Assembly (NCBI GenBank): GCA_029948255.1
Contig: JALIZF010001868.1
Coordinates: forward strand, 62,001-126,000
Reading direction: 5' to 3'
Length of the DNA: 64,000 nt
DNA from: Telmatactis stephensoni
Lineage: Eukaryota > Cnidaria > Anthozoa > Actiniaria > Isophelliidae
A program made the position numbers and the translations under genes. Each line of letters begins with the position of its first letter. Position 1 is the first letter of the stretch. Below are positions 12,125 to 23,934 of the stretch, piece after piece. Below the pieces are notes generated by a model. The model saw only the letters and a program-made list of their open reading frames with translations, was not told the origin of the DNA and did not search any database.

Positions 12125-12535
12125 TCACAGTTCAGTTGAACACAGTGTAGTAGTCAAAGTACCATTGATAACTTGTGTCTCATCGAACTCAATTTCTGAC
12201 ATAGATAAAGTTTTCCTTGTTTTTGAAAAGACTAGCTGATAAGCTGGCAAAATCGGGAGAGTGTTTCGTCTTTGCTCTCTAATCCTTTTGCCTTTGAGGT
12301 TTGGTAAAGTGAACGATGGGTTTTCGTCTTCAGTGTCTATCAAATTTGTAGCAGATTCGCTGGAGTAGCTGCTACTTGTTGATGTGCTGCATCTTGTGGT
12401 GCCTAAATTTCCTTCTAAAGCTGAAAACTTTACGCTTTCTGACTCAGCAATAAAAATATGACACTGCCGGTGTACTTGGACAGTTGTTTCCGCCATTTTA
12501 TGCTGAGAAATTGCTTCTTGCTCATCAGCTTTCAT
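12125..12535 (-). CDS. CSTEL-tail family member 1 (136 aa, unrecognised)
   Basis: I do not recognise this protein outside the window. It ends NGTLTTTLCSTEL-stop, the tail shared by five local genes; the final T-E-L fits the class I PDZ-ligand pattern (S/T-x-hydrophobic-COOH). No signal peptide or membrane segment is visible. The body is polar and probably disordered, with a Ser/Thr run (TSTSSSYSSES, about residues 50-62) and basic phosphosite-like words REQRRNTLP and KTRKTLSMS. An in-frame GTG six bases upstream could extend the frame, but ATG at 12533-12535 (MKADEQEA) is the credible start. Single open frame, no intron needed. Expressed or not is unknown; conservation of the tail in differing codons argues for a real protein. 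Confidence 0.75.
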   Translation of the reverse strand: MKADEQEAISQHKMAETTVQVHRQCHIFIAESESVKFSALEGNLGTTRCSTSTSSSYSSESATNLIDTEDENPSFTLPNLKGKRIREQRRNTLPILPAYQLVFSKTRKTLSMSEIEFDETQVINGTLTTTLCSTEL

Positions 12536-13142
12536 ATTCACCGCGAGCTTCCCGTGAAGTACTCGAGTTGACTGGTGATATCAATCTTGATGAGATTATC
12601 CCCCTTTGACTTGCTAATTTCAACAGTAACTATCATCAATCTTTGATTTCAAGCTTCTTATAATTGATTAGCGTTGAGGGTCTCACTTTAACGTTTCCAA
12701 AATTGTTGTCAGCTGCTAACCATTCTAGGGACACTGCCTTTCAACCAGAAATATGTCCTCTATGGAAGTCTCAAAACTTGCTGTTGTCGATGATAAAACC
12801 TGAAAAGATATTTCTTGGAAGAACATTGACTTTCTTCAAAGTCCTTTTCAAGTCAACGAAGCAAAATAATTGTGGTTTTTTAAGCTTAAGACGATAAGAC
12901 GCGTAAAGGCAACGACTTCTCCCATCTGCTACTTGAACAGACTAATTGTTCTGAGTAATGGATAAACGGCTGGCTATCTGGAACACTTGGAATACCTTTT
13001 AAGAAAAGTGAGTGACAGGAAAGCGCTGCATTAAACCAATGGTGAGCATATAAACTTCAGTTATAAGATACTTAAAGGGGATTATTAAACCTATGAGTCG
13101 TGACGTACATGGCGCTGCATGCACGCATTGAACTCAATATGT

Positions 13143-13205
13143 GTGCACAATTGTATTGTTAAGTGCACAATTGTATTGTAAACTGCACAATTGTATTGTA
13201 ATCTG
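13143..13205. repeat. Three tandem copies of a 20-bp unit
   Basis: TGCACAATTGTATTGTAA with a two-base spacer is repeated three times. The centre CAATTG is palindromic. It lies between the first two CSTEL-tail genes. Confidence 0.9.
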
Positions 13206-13477
13206 CAGTTTTATCAACAAAAGAAAGTCATCGCGTAAATTTGTGTGAAATTTCAGTGCCTTAAGAAAATTAAATGCGAATTAAAGTCATTTTTATACAT
13301 GTACATAATACAAAGCTAGGTCAAATATAATGAAAAATAACGAGCTTTTACCGAAATGTCTCTGTCCATAGACAAACGAAGGTTATGTAACTCCGGTCAA
13401 GGTCGAATCACTAAGCGAAGTTTCGTCTCCTGCAGCCAAAAAATGCATTTATTCTTCCGTTCAAAGCGCGAGCTCAT

Positions 13478-13752
13478 TGTAAAAAGACAACAGAGCATAA
13501 CTCAGAGGGGGCAGGTTGAAAATACCATGAATAGCTGATTTCTAAAAATACCCTATCGAATGACGTTTAAAAGTAACCAATCAGCATAGAGTGTACTTAT
13601 GACGTCACACATGCAGTATAAAAATGACAACAGAATATGACTTAGAGGGGATAGGAAGAAATATCAAAACCAGTTGATTTCTAAAAATACCCTATCAAAT
13701 GACATGATAAAAAATTACCAATCAACATACAGCATACTTATGACGTCACACG
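13478..13752. repeat. Tandem duplication of about 140 bp, each copy ending in TGACGTCACAC
   Basis: Two diverged copies (about 13478-13615 and 13618-13752) share AAAAAGACAACAGA/AAAATGACAACAGA, GATTTCTAAAAATACCCTAT and ACTTATGACGTCACAC. Each carries a perfect TGACGTCA palindrome (13600-13607 and 13741-13748) and CCAATCAgCAT/CCAATCAaCAT. Non-coding. Confidence 0.8.
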
Positions 13753-14355
13753 CAAAAATGTTTATGAAAATTTTACCACTCGTGACCCATTTTGCGTCAA
13801 ATGCATACCGGTCACGTTGATTATATTTAGTTGCAAATAATATCGCCCGTCGAATATCATGCATCCCAGTCCCTTTGTCTTCTAAACAAACGTGGGGGCT
13901 TGGGTCTTGAACAATGATGCGTATAATTGGGTCCGGTCTCCAGACGTCGGGGTTACGTGCACCCGCGGGTCGCACCCGCGCGTAATTCAAATTGAGATTT
14001 TATCACCAAGGCAACTAATTTTACAAAATAAACAAATAACGTAACCGATAGTTTGGAATGACAATAATTACTAAAAAATTTGTACAACTTGTGCGATATG
14101 TTTAATCCAATCAATTATATTATAATTATTATAAAGTTGCACCAATCTCAGCAATGGTACTAATTTTAACGATTGTTACAACCCTTTCTAAAAATGCCCT
14201 CCTTGGCTTTCTTGATAATATTTTATAAAACAGTCAAGTATACCCTGGAATTGAACCAGAGGTTTATTTCTATCTGGTTTCCAGGGTAATTCAAGCAAAG
14301 AATGTTTACATAATCTATACTACAATCTTGGTTGTTATTTCATTTTTTGAACAAT

Positions 14356-14672
14356 GTATACCGTATATTCTCGACTTAGACGCCGGGGGCGTTTATATAT
14401 GTAAAACTCGACCTTGTTTAATTTGTAGACCTGGCGTTATCAAGTGAAATTTTTACCATGACGGCTTATTTCGATAGAATAACTAAACTTGAAAAATGTC
14501 ACTAAGCTGTCATATCTCAGCGAATTTGGCTAGTAGTTCTGGTAGTTGAGCGGGACCCCGAATAAACGCTGGGGATATTAATTTGTTTTAAACTAAGCCG
14601 GCCTGGTAAACCCGGTGTTTAGTTGAACTCGGCGTTTATTCGTGTCTCGACGTTTCATCAAGAAAATACGGT
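14356..14672. mobile_element. MITE-like element with TACCGTATwTTCT ends
   Basis: The left end TACCGTATATTCTCG and the right end AAGAAAATACGGTA are inverted copies. Inside, GGCGTTTAT-type words recur (GGGGGCGTTTAT, AATAAACGCTGGGG, CGGCGTTTATTCG) in both orientations. No coding capacity; about 317 bp. Confidence 0.6.
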
Positions 14673-15285
14673 ACGTACATTTAGACTTCGTCCAAAGCAA
14701 TCATGATAAATTTGAAAATGTATCTTCTTCCGTTCAGAAAAAAATCTAGTTTCCTTGTTATCTGCGAAAAGGCCGTTTCGATACAGTATAGAGAGCGAGA
14801 ACGGAGAGCGGAGAAAATAAGATGCGTTTTCAAATTTATGGATTAGTGACATAGCCTTAAGGCCATTCTCCAGACCTCTCTGAAAGCACTCGCAGCGAGC
14901 TAACGAGTACCCGTTGGGAATAAAATCTATTGTTCAAAATTTCGCTACGAGCTGAGTAAAAATCAAATGTCATTTCTGTCTTGCACTTAATTAAGTTCAT
15001 TATCAGTATAAAAGGCTTCGAAAGCATAAAATGAAGTTTCTAAAAACGTTTTCGGGCCGGTGATATACTGGGTCATCTTCAGTCGAAAAAAGGCCATTGG
15101 TCGTTTTTTCTGGGCAAGTTGAAGCACAAGTGTTGCTCCCTTTGAGCATTCAGGCCACATTCCACCCTTTAGCTTATACTTATCGAATTAGCAACTCTGA
15201 CAAGTTGTCTCTGCACGTTTCAAGTATGATTTTTTCCGCATGATAATGAGAAAGCTATAGCTCAATGTGGACACATTGTCAGTTT

Positions 15286-15894
15286 TCAAAGTTCGGTGGA
15301 GCAAAAAGTCGTTGTCAAAAACCCATCCACCATTACCGTGTCTTCTTCCTCGTAGTAAACAGTATTGTTTATAATAACCACCTTTTTGCTGTCTTTCCCA
15401 GAAAAGCTCTTTGAGCGAATTTTTGAAGGAATTGGTCTTGGTATGGAATCGTAGAATTGAGGCTCGGTTTTTCTACGCTGGAATTTTTTCCATTGCTTTA
15501 GGTGCATTGGTTTTATTGCTACGTCTTCTTTGTCACTCTTAGCTTCTTCCATTATAGCATGCTGAAGTGGAGGAACACTTTTGGCAGAAGTTACGGCGGA
15601 ATTTTCTTGTAAAGAATGTCGGAGTTTTTTCCATTGCTTTAGGTGCATTGGTTTTATTGCTACGTCTTCTCTGTCATTCTTAGCGTCTTCCCTTCTAGTA
15701 TGCTGAGGTGGAGGAATACTTTTGGAAAAAGGTGCGGGATTTTCTTGTAAAGAATGTCTTCTTGAAAGTGTGTACAATTGTACAACTTTCTTGCTGAATC
15801 TTTGTGCCAAAGAAGCCAAGTTTTCGGGTAAAGTCTGTTGGCAGTCTTTTTTATAATCGAAATTGTCGTTCTCCGTGTCTATAACTGACAACAT
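15286..15894 (-). CDS. CSTEL-tail family member 2 (202 aa) with a duplicated 47-residue module
   Basis: Unrecognised protein ending DGFLTTTFCSTEL-stop. Residues about 46-92 and 93-139 are two copies of one module: RRHSLQENPA...EDVAIKPMHLKQWKK and LRHSLQENSA...EDVAIKPMHLKQWKK. The DNA repeat has an exact 141-bp period (landmark words at 15490 and 15631), so it stays in frame. After it come RRKTEPQF and KIRSKSFSGKDSKK, the second family motif, then an acidic stretch (YYEEEDTVMVD) before the tail. No signal peptide or membrane helix; probably a cytosolic, largely disordered protein with basophilic-kinase-type sites. Single exon from ATG at 15892-15894. Function unknown. Confidence 0.8.
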   Translation of the reverse strand: MLSVIDTENDNFDYKKDCQQTLPENLASLAQRFSKKVVQLYTLSRRHSLQENPAPFSKSIPPPQHTRREDAKNDREDVAIKPMHLKQWKKLRHSLQENSAVTSAKSVPPLQHAIMEEAKSDKEDVAIKPMHLKQWKKFQRRKTEPQFYDSIPRPIPSKIRSKSFSGKDSKKVVIINNTVYYEEEDTVMVDGFLTTTFCSTEL

Positions 15895-16195
15895 TTTGGC
15901 GAGCAGGCAATATTGCTAGACTCACAGAAGTTTGTCAGAGTCTTACTATTTTAAAACCCATCACTCTCTCTCGCATGTCTTCCCTCATATGCCCTCCAGT
16001 TGTTTACTTTTAATTCTTTAAGGTCCTCATTAAACGTCAAATTGTTGAACAAAAGATGTAAAGACGCTCATTCAAGAGGGCTTAACTCACATATTTTGGG
16101 CCAAACATGTTATTGTTCCTTAACGATATTGTTAGTCTAAGTTATTAATAAGGTTTGTATATCTATCATAGGAAGTTGACAAGGATCACTGGTTA

Positions 16196-16600
16196 ATCAA
16201 GTAGGGTGTCCACCCTCACTGAACGTTAATTGCCTCTAGTTGATCCATGCATTTATTCGCAGTCTCAAACACTTAAACCACTTACAAACATTACTATACG
16301 ATCTTCGATCATGAACTCCATCAGAGCAATACCATTTTGATACCCAATTTTAACTACCAATTTTAAAGATACTCTAAAAAATCCCAAATCACTTCAAAAT
16401 TGATATAGGTAGTAGGGTGTCTACTCTTACTAAACATTATAATTGCCTTTTTAAATTACTTACTCGTAATCTCAACCACTTAAACCATTCATAAACACTT
16501 CTATACAATCTTCGATCATGAACTCCATCAATGCAATACCATTTTGATATATAATTTTAACCACCAACTAATATATTAAAAGATACTATGAAAAATCCCA
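16196..16600. repeat. Tandem duplication of about 215 bp
   Basis: Both copies begin AGTAGGGTGTC (16200 and 16412) and share ATCTTCGATCATGAACTCCA and GCAATACCATTTTGATA. They differ by small indels and substitutions. Non-coding, upstream of family member 2. Confidence 0.85.
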
Positions 16601-17270
16601 AATCAAAATTGATATATCTTAAAACAAAATATACAGGCAACTTGAGTGCCATCCTTGCCATGCATGGCTTACAATTAAGATAAGTCTCAAGAAGCCTACC
16701 CAATGCCTGCCTAAAATGATAATGATAATGATAATGAAGATGATGATGAAACGGTTTCAAAAATTAAACAAATTAAAAGAAATCTTTTTTGGGAGGGGAA
16801 GTCCAAGAATGCCACATATTCTCCCGTAGAACAGTCTTGGTATCCACTAAATGGTGGTCACAGTTTCGGCGTATGACTGTGAAAACGTTACAGCCAAGCA
16901 CAGCCAGGAATTTGGAATGTTTTTATAGACATCATGGCACTGGCATGGCGACATTACGACGCGGACGCTTCACCACTTATACAAAATCTGCGCTATTCAA
17001 CACGCACGTGTATTGTCGCCCTCTATTCAAAATTTGATGACAAATTATATGAGACCAATTAGCTTTGTTTACTCGAGAATCCGCGCAACAATGCAGACAT
17101 ACATGCTTCTGTATATTAGCGTGTAAGCAAAGCAACTACGCGTCAAATGTATAGCTATAAACATTAAAATAAAATACGGCTTCAGCTCTCTATTGACGGA
17201 CCAACACTTGATACATTGAACAGATATGGTACATGATGGTGATGATAATGATGATGATGGCATGAACCAG

Positions 17271-17668
17271 TAGAGTGATTTGATTTAAAAAGAAAAATGG
17301 CTATTTAGTTTGTACTAGTTGATAATAAAGAAAAAACGAAAACAATGAGTCTACTACTAAAGGCGCTGTTACACTGTGCAATTCTCCCAGCAACTTGTCT
17401 CGCAACGGCGTTTCAAAACAAGTTGCAGAGACAATTATGGCGCTGTTACACTGTGCAATTTTCCCTAGCAACTTGCAATATTTTTGGTCAGTTGCTGGGG
17501 AAAATTGCACAGTGTAACAGCGCCATAAGTTTCTCTGCAACTTGTTCTGCAACGCCGTTGCGAGACAAGTTGCTGGGGCTGGGAAAATTGCACAGTGTAA
17601 CAGCGCCTTAACTATTATACGTATTATTTTTTCACGGGTTCTTGCTCGGGTTAAGTAAAATCACTCTA
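17271..17668. mobile_element. Nested MITEs: GAGTGATTT...AAATCACTC element split by a GGCGCTGTTACAC element
   Basis: Outer ends GTAGAGTGATTTGATTTAAA (17271) and the TTCACGGGTT...AAATCACTCTAC end (to 17668) are inverted and related to the 9.4-kb family. Inside, 17361-17608 is a second element with ends AGGCGCTGTTACACTGTGCA / inverted copy and extra internal copies of the arm. It is a fourfold foldback of about 248 bp whose frames on both strands (CYTVQF, QCNSAI) are artefacts of the repeat. Confidence 0.8.
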
Positions 17669-18063
17669 CATTCATTCTGTTCGTTGTTGTTGTTTGTTTG
17701 TCTAATACACCCACTCTTATTGATCCTGATGAATTTAAAACTCATTTTTTAACTCCGTAATCGCTCTTCACAGTGAAACAGCAATTATTTGACGAATGGA
17801 AAACGTGACGACGGCCGAAGACGGAAGACAGAAGGCGTTACCGTAGTAAAAAGGGGCGTTTTTGAATTTATCGCGGGGATATTACTGTGGCGTACCCTAA
17901 TAATACACTAGAAAGCTCACGTTCTCTTCTCTCGAACACCACGTGTACTCACGATTCTAACTTGGGACTAATTAACAAGTCCTTCCAAAATTCCGCGCAA
18001 CGACCTTAAAACGTGACTAGCAATGTTTATTCAAGAGATAGAAATTGGGAAATCGTGCTTGGC

Positions 18064-18345
18064 TTACAAATGGGTACATAACCTCATTGATAACGTTAAC
18101 AAACTTGTTGGCTGGCAGGACGTCAATCCTGCAAAAAAAAAAATCTTTATTTTAAGGAGGGTATAGACATTATTACCGGTGACCTGGTACTTGTGTCGGG
18201 ATCGTATTATCTTTTCCCCTCGAGTATAACTAATCTCGTATCTGACAGTTTGCCCCTTATTGGATTCATGTTTCCGGTGTGACTCCTTAGTTACTGCAGT
18301 TGCTACGTCTCGCAAGCAGTCGCGTATTTTCTTAGACATCAGCAC
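18064..18345 (-). CDS. Uncertain open frame, possible exon or gene remnant
   Basis: The 93-codon frame begins MSKKIRDCLRDVATAV and goes on with a charged, protein-like composition as far as SRHKYQVTGNN; the last 30 residues look like non-coding translation. A donor-like CCG|GTAATA follows TGNN's region, so this could be a 5' exon or a decayed gene. I do not recognise it, and there is no family tail downstream. It may equally be chance. Confidence 0.2.
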   Translation of the reverse strand: MLMSKKIRDCLRDVATAVTKESHRKHESNKGQTVRYEISYTRGEKIIRSRHKYQVTGNNVYTLLKIKIFFFAGLTSCQPTSLLTLSMRLCTHL

Positions 18346-18460
18346 ACACAGAAAAAAGTGTGATTGTTAAGTCAATAATTTTCAGAATATTTCATAAGGT
18401 AGACTCCCACTGTTTTAACTGTTTCTAGATAAAATTCGAAAGACCTTTCGTATACGTTAA

Positions 18461-19016
18461 AGTGCTACTATTATGAAAAAACGCCGAAATCAAATTTAGC
18501 TGAAACGACACTAAATAACTCTTTAAGGATCTAATAATCACTAGGTAAAATCTTTTCTCGGTATTCCAAAGGGAAGTACTATATTTTTATGAATCTTTAG
18601 AGGTGTCAGTGACGTCATTTACTCAACTCACAGCTTCGCTTCATACCGATTTCTTTGTATTTAGTTAACGTTGGCCAGTGATTTATTTTATTTCTTTTAC
18701 ACTAATAGTTTGTGTGAAAGGGTTTTATTGCATTGTTTGCGTCTAGAATTGATTTTCTGGCCAATTGTATTCAATGTAGAGCATTTACATTGACGGATAT
18801 TTCGATGAACAAAATACAAAGAATGTATGGAAAGTATGGAGCGAAGCGGTGAGTTGAGTAAATGACGTCACTGTCACCTCTAAAGATTCATAAAAATATA
18901 ATACTTCCCTTTGGAATACCGAGAAAAGATTTTACCTAGTGATTATTAGATCCTTAGGAGTTATTTCAGTGTTCTTTCAGCTTTTGATTTTGGCGTTTTT
19001 TCATAATAGTAGCACT
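18461..19016. mobile_element. Foldback element D, 556 bp, with TGACGTCA in both arms
   Basis: The ends AGTGCTACTATTATGAAAAA and the inverted copy close two arms of about 200 bases with few differences. Both arms contain TCTTTAGAGGTGTCAGTGAC plus GTCATTTACTCAACTCA, giving TGACGTCA at 18610-18617 and 18863-18870. The central loop is AT-rich and non-coding. The core is shared with elements at 22022 and 58103. Confidence 0.88.
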
Positions 19017-19205
19017 TACTGATTTAACTTGATTGTCTGGTAACGATTTAACATTGGGAATTATGATTATATAATTACAACAGTTATTTCTAAATTTGTA
19101 AAATTCAAGCTAGAGCCGCGGTGATTCCACAGAATCGGTTTAACGCCGTTTGCGCCCTTGATAGTTTTGTGCGCATGTTCAATACATTTACAAAAGTTTT
19201 TATTC

Positions 19206-19335
19206 CAGGTCATTATTTATCACCTGGGGGAAGGAGGGGGAGGAGAATTTTTAGGGGGAGGATGGGAGGATTGCATGATTTTAGTCGAAGCAAAAGAGGG
19301 GATCATTCGGCTTTTATCACTTTGAGAGGGGGAGG
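19206..19335. repeat. G-rich dispersed element; inverted relative at 21665-21838
   Basis: The block starts GGTCATTATTTATCACCTGG, followed by GGGAGGAGG runs and GGGGATCATTCGG. Its reverse-complement relative at 21665-21838 ends in GGGGATAAATAATGACCGGT with GGGGGGATCAT words. The 87-codon frame over it is Gly/Arg repeat translation and is not accepted as a gene. Confidence 0.65.
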
Positions 19336-20211
19336 GGGGGTCACAGCTGATGAACAAGAACTCTTCACCATAGTTAAGCAATAGAAGATAGTTTTCTATG
19401 ATTCATCGGTGAAATAGAGCACGCGTGATGTTGGGAGAAACACGAGAAAAGTTTGAAAATCATGAGCCGTAGGCCTTTCATTTCTTCGTCCTCCCAAAAA
19501 AACACAGATCGCTAGCAACGCAGGGTAAAGTTTGGGTTACCTTACTAAGGTAAAATTTGTGGATAGACTTTTTGGTATAATCATTCATCAGAAAACCATG
19601 TCTTTACCGGTGAAATAGAGCATAGATTTTGGTGGTCTCTCAGCCAATCAGAATGTGTGTTATAATTGAGCTATATTACACTGATTTATGTTAAAGACCA
19701 AGACAAAAAATGAAAAAGAGAGTAAACTTTTGCAACTACCCATATACGTACTCCTCTTCGGGTCTAGTGGCGTGGGCTCTCGTATGAAAACCTTGAGGTG
19801 TAACTAAAACATACATCTTTTCAGTTTCCAAAATAACCAGAAAACAGCCATTCAGTGAGTTACTTTACTTAAAATATATGAGATATAATGCTTGCAAGTA
19901 TTGTTCCACATTAGTATTACTTTTTCACAAGAAAATTTAAACACAATATCTGCATTGCTATTCGAAAACAAGCGAATTCTTGACGGCTCATTATCACATT
20001 TTTCATTTCCCAAATTACAGTAACCAAACATAAATAAATATATAAGAAAAGGAAATAGCCATTGCGAGCCATTTGCATAATTGTTACATTATTTTTACCA
20101 AGCGGCTAACGCTTTGTGCTCGAATGATCTACAATCCTTGCCAGAATTAGTTGGCACGATGTAAAATATACGGATTTTTTGTACATTATATACTTTGTGG
20201 CTATATTATTA

Positions 20212-20326
20212 GACCCCCCTCCCCCTGTACAATGTTGCTGGTAGCTAAAAGGTATGTTGCATGGACTGATTGCCGAGTAGTAGGTGTCGGGGGTTGTCAC
20301 AGCAACATTGTACAGGGGGCGTGGGG
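20212..20326. repeat. Short inverted repeat with CCCCCTGTACAATGTTGCTG arms
   Basis: Left arm CCCCCTGTACAATGTTGCTG (20221) and right arm CAGCAACATTGTACAGGGGG (about 20301) are perfect inverted copies around a loop of about 60 bases. It is probably a small MITE; no gene inside. Confidence 0.8.
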
Positions 20327-22021
20327 AGAGCAAATCTCATGACCATCTACTATGCACGCGCATCGAGACAAAATCGTGTCAACAATTCTGGCAATAATTT
20401 TGTCCATAAAAGCCTATAGTGGATTCCATGCATAATTTTTCATATCTTCACATGCAGAAGTGAGATTTGATTGGTAGGAATTCATGCTTCACTCAAACGT
20501 TTTGAAAATATTTTGTAGAAAACGTATGCTTCCCGACTGATACAAAACAGTTGATAGGGTCAGCTTTGCCAGTATACGAAGAAATGTCGTTTTGAGAATT
20601 TGAATACCTGCATGTATGTCATTTGACTTAAGAATAAAATGAACATTTTTATCACTTATAAGCACTTCAGGCTTTACAAGCAGTAGCAAGAGGACCTCTT
20701 ACTTAACCGATAACTTTGGCATAGTAACAAGTAATATGATCTGTAGCAGTGAGCCTCAGAAAGCGACGATGCTCCACGTCCTCCACAAGTCCTCCATGGT
20801 TCCGTCGTGCTTTCTCATAAATCGTCGTGCTTCTCTCATAAATCGAAAACTTGAGTGAATGCGCAAAGAGAAATAAGCAAAGAAAATAGAAAGAGAAATA
20901 TCATTCCATATCGTCCATGACAAAAAATTCCACATCAAGCCACGTAAAGATTTTTTAGCGAGGGCCGGTGTTCCACGTGTATGTATCATAGACTAGAACT
21001 TATAGCAAAAATAACTATATTTTGATGGAGCACCGTTGAAAAATCTAGGCATAATAATTATCGAAGCTAATTCTGGGCGCTTGTACGTTATAAGTTAGTT
21101 GGGAATAGAATAAAAACATTTTCAAAACATGCTAATGTTATTGAGTTATGAGATATATCAAAGGGGCCAGTTAAGGGGAGCACCGTTGGGCTTCCTGTGT
21201 AGAATCGTTAGACATATCCCAAAAGACGCTTCTAAAGAAAATTCTCTAAGTATAGATTCATCATATTTCCCATAAGCGAATTAAATAAACATATCGGCTG
21301 CTACAAATTACTGTCGCAATTCAAGTTTTTCGATATTTCATGATCTGGTCAAGATACAGGCCAAAATAAAAGCTTAAGAAAATTACTTGTAACACAGGGA
21401 TACCCAATGACACGTTGTTAGGACACATTCCATCAAAAATCAAATGGTCCGTCCCTAATGAGCCTTTTTATTATTATGAGCGATAAATCCGAATTTATTT
21501 AGCCGCACCACTTTTAAGTTTGCTCCGCGGTCCCTGGAAAAAGGAAAGTGAACGAACGGACCTACAACGACTTTAGTTACGGTGGGACGATCAGGTTATG
21601 AGTAGGATTTGAACAAGAACATGGTTTGACTACCGTCAAAACGAAGGCTATGTACTTACATTGGTATTGATAATAACCACTTTTTGAGGGGGTGGGGATC
21701 ATGAAAATTACACCCAATGAGGGGGGATCATTAAATGCTACAGTGCTTTATGGGGGGATCATGTGAATTTTACGGTCTCAACAAAAATCCTCCGACTCCT
21801 CCCCCCTCCTCCAGGGGATAAATAATGACCGGTCCCTTAATTCAGCAGGCTCAGATTTCAGCCGTCAGGGATTCGTGCGCCCGCGATACTCATCCCCCTG
21901 ATGAGTATTGTTGACGTACGTGGACACTATTAAGAATGTATCAGAATTAAGCAAAAAATCGATCCTTTTTTCTTACTGTTGATGTTTTTGACCCTTAATG
22001 TATTCACCCAAAAACGTATTT

Positions 22022-22563
22022 TTGCTACTTTGATCAAAAATCGGTGAAATTTTATTTTGCAGAAACTTCGTGAAAAAAATCTTCAAGAGTCTATTGATCA
22101 CCAGTTAAAATATCTTTTTGGTATTCAAAAGGGGAATTAAGTACTAGATTTTTAGCGTTCTTTTTAGGTGTCAGTGACGTCATCGACTCAACTCATGGAT
22201 TCAATCCATACATTTCTTTGTATTTTGCAATCAAAATATCTCCGTGTAATTTTTTTCGAATTGAAGATCACTGGCAATGCAGTTAATCCTTGACACAACT
22301 GCAAGAAAACTCTTTTCAGCAAAATTATTAGAGCAGAAATGAATAAAATAATTCAAGTCATAAAATACAAAGAAATGTATGGAGTAAATCCATGAGTTGA
22401 GTCGATGACGTCACTGGCACCTAAAAAGAACGCTAAAAATCTAGTACTTCCCTTTTGAATATCAAATAGATATTTTAACTGGTGATCAATAGACCCTTGA
22501 AGATTCATTCAACGAAGTTTCTGCAACTAATAAAGTTTCACCGATTTTTGATCAAAGTAGCAA
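22022..22563. mobile_element. Foldback element E, about 542 bp, with TGACGTCA in both arms
   Basis: The ends TTGCTACTTTGATCAAAAAT and the inverted copy close arms of about 200 bases. Each arm has GGTGTCAGTGACGTCATCGA / inverted, with TGACGTCA at 22175-22182 and 22406-22413. A truncated relative lies at 58103-58475. The left arm has small insertions (GGGGAATTAAGTACTAG against GGGAAGTACTAG). Confidence 0.88.
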
Positions 22564-23149
22564 TTTAAGACTATCAACATATCCTCACTGTTTTATTTGA
22601 AATCAAGGAACTGTATCAAGATTTAGGGGAAGGGTACTAGTTTGGTGGTCAATATTTAGTCAAAAAGGGAAAGTTGCACTATGGCCAATTTGAGGGGCGG
22701 TGATCTTGAAAACTAGGATAGAGAAGTGGAGTTAGAACAGCTAGTGGTACTAAGTGGCTGAAGGTCAGTTCGTCTAGGGTGACCAAGTTTGGTACAGTTG
22801 CTTATCACGTGATCTGGCTAGCCTTAAACCTAGGCCCTAACCTTACCTAGGCCAAGGTGAATTCGCCCAGCCCTACAAATTTCAGTAGGTTTGAACTAAC
22901 CCCAGGTTTGAACTAACCCCAACCCTAGTATATGAAAGATTTTAGAGATCCGCGCTTCTATAACTCTGTGAGAATTTTGTACCCAGACTCGTACCCAGTC
23001 GCCACTTATTTTTTCTATCCGCAAAGGAATTATATTTGGGAATGATTGGGGCGCGCAAAGGCGCTTGGGAAGGAGGGAGAAAAAGTGATGCAACGCGAGC
23101 TCGCTAAATCCTTACAACAATCACTTCGCGAATAAGAAGAAACGACTTG

Positions 23150-23239
23150 GTATTAATAATGATGATAATAATAATTATAATAATAATAATAATAATTAAA
23201 TATATTTAAAAAAATATCATTATTACTATTATTATTATT
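23150..23239. repeat. (AAT)n/(ATT)n tract beside the large palindrome
   Basis: TAA/AAT triplets (23152-23200) and ATT triplets (23217-23240) form a loosely inverted pair flanking the start of the long foldback element. Confidence 0.85.
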
Positions 23240-23628
23240 ATCTGTTCTCTGATGTCACAGTGACGTCACTCGGCGTCGGAATTTTGTCCATTTTATTGCA
23301 CAATTATCGGATAACGTAACTCTAAAAAGATTTACATTGGGATGGTTTGGTGTCATTATAGGACTTTATTTTAATGTGAGGATTTAAATATTGCAAAATG
23401 ATAAGTTATTCTGATAGTAATCACCTCATTTGACAAAAACGTCCTTAATCCCGTTGATTATGATCCATAACCCACCTTCGTGGCCTATTCGACCTCCAAG
23501 GTCAAAGCAGACTAAGGATCTGTTTATATGGAGGCGAGCCAGCCCGGTATGTCCGGGCTGACTTCTTTTGTTCTCTGGGCCCCCCCGGCTGGCCCCAAGG
23601 GAAAAGAAAACAAAAGAAGTCGGTCTGT

Positions 23629-23659
<31 letters not shown>

Positions 23660-23934
23660 ATCCTTAGTCTGCTTTGTACCTTGGAAGTCGAATAGGCCAT
23701 GAAGGCGGGTTATGGATCATAATCAACGGGTTTAAGGAATTTTTAGTCAAAAGGTGATTACTATCAGAATAACTTATCATTTCGCAATATTTAAATCCTC
23801 ACATTAAGAAAAAATCCTATGATAACACCAAACCATCCCAATGTAGTATTTTTAAAGTTACGTTATCCGATAATTGTGCAATAAAGTGGACAGAATTCCG
23901 ACGAGTGACGTCACTGTGACAGCAGAGAACAGAT
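23240..23934. mobile_element. Giant foldback element, about 695 bp with about 330-bp arms
   Basis: The ends ATCTGTTCTCTGATGTCACA and AGCAGAGAACAGAT are inverted. The arms match over their whole length with scattered changes, e.g. CGGATAACGTAACT / AGTTACGTTATCCG and GATCCTTAGTCTGCTTTG in inverted copies. The loop at about 23560-23605 is short and GC-rich. TGACGTCA occurs at 23261-23268 and 23906-23913. It ends about 500 bases before the start codon of family member 3. No coding capacity. Confidence 0.9.

Noticed and set aside
13715..13990. 91-codon - strand frame (PSPHVCLEDKGTGMHDIRRA)
   Set aside because: Looks partly protein-like, but it overlaps a tandem repeat copy and has no motif or partner exon; left uncalled.
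17301..17611. Frames on both strands with CYTVQFS / QCNSAI repeats
   Set aside because: Both follow the inverted arms of one MITE, so the similarity is due to the palindrome.
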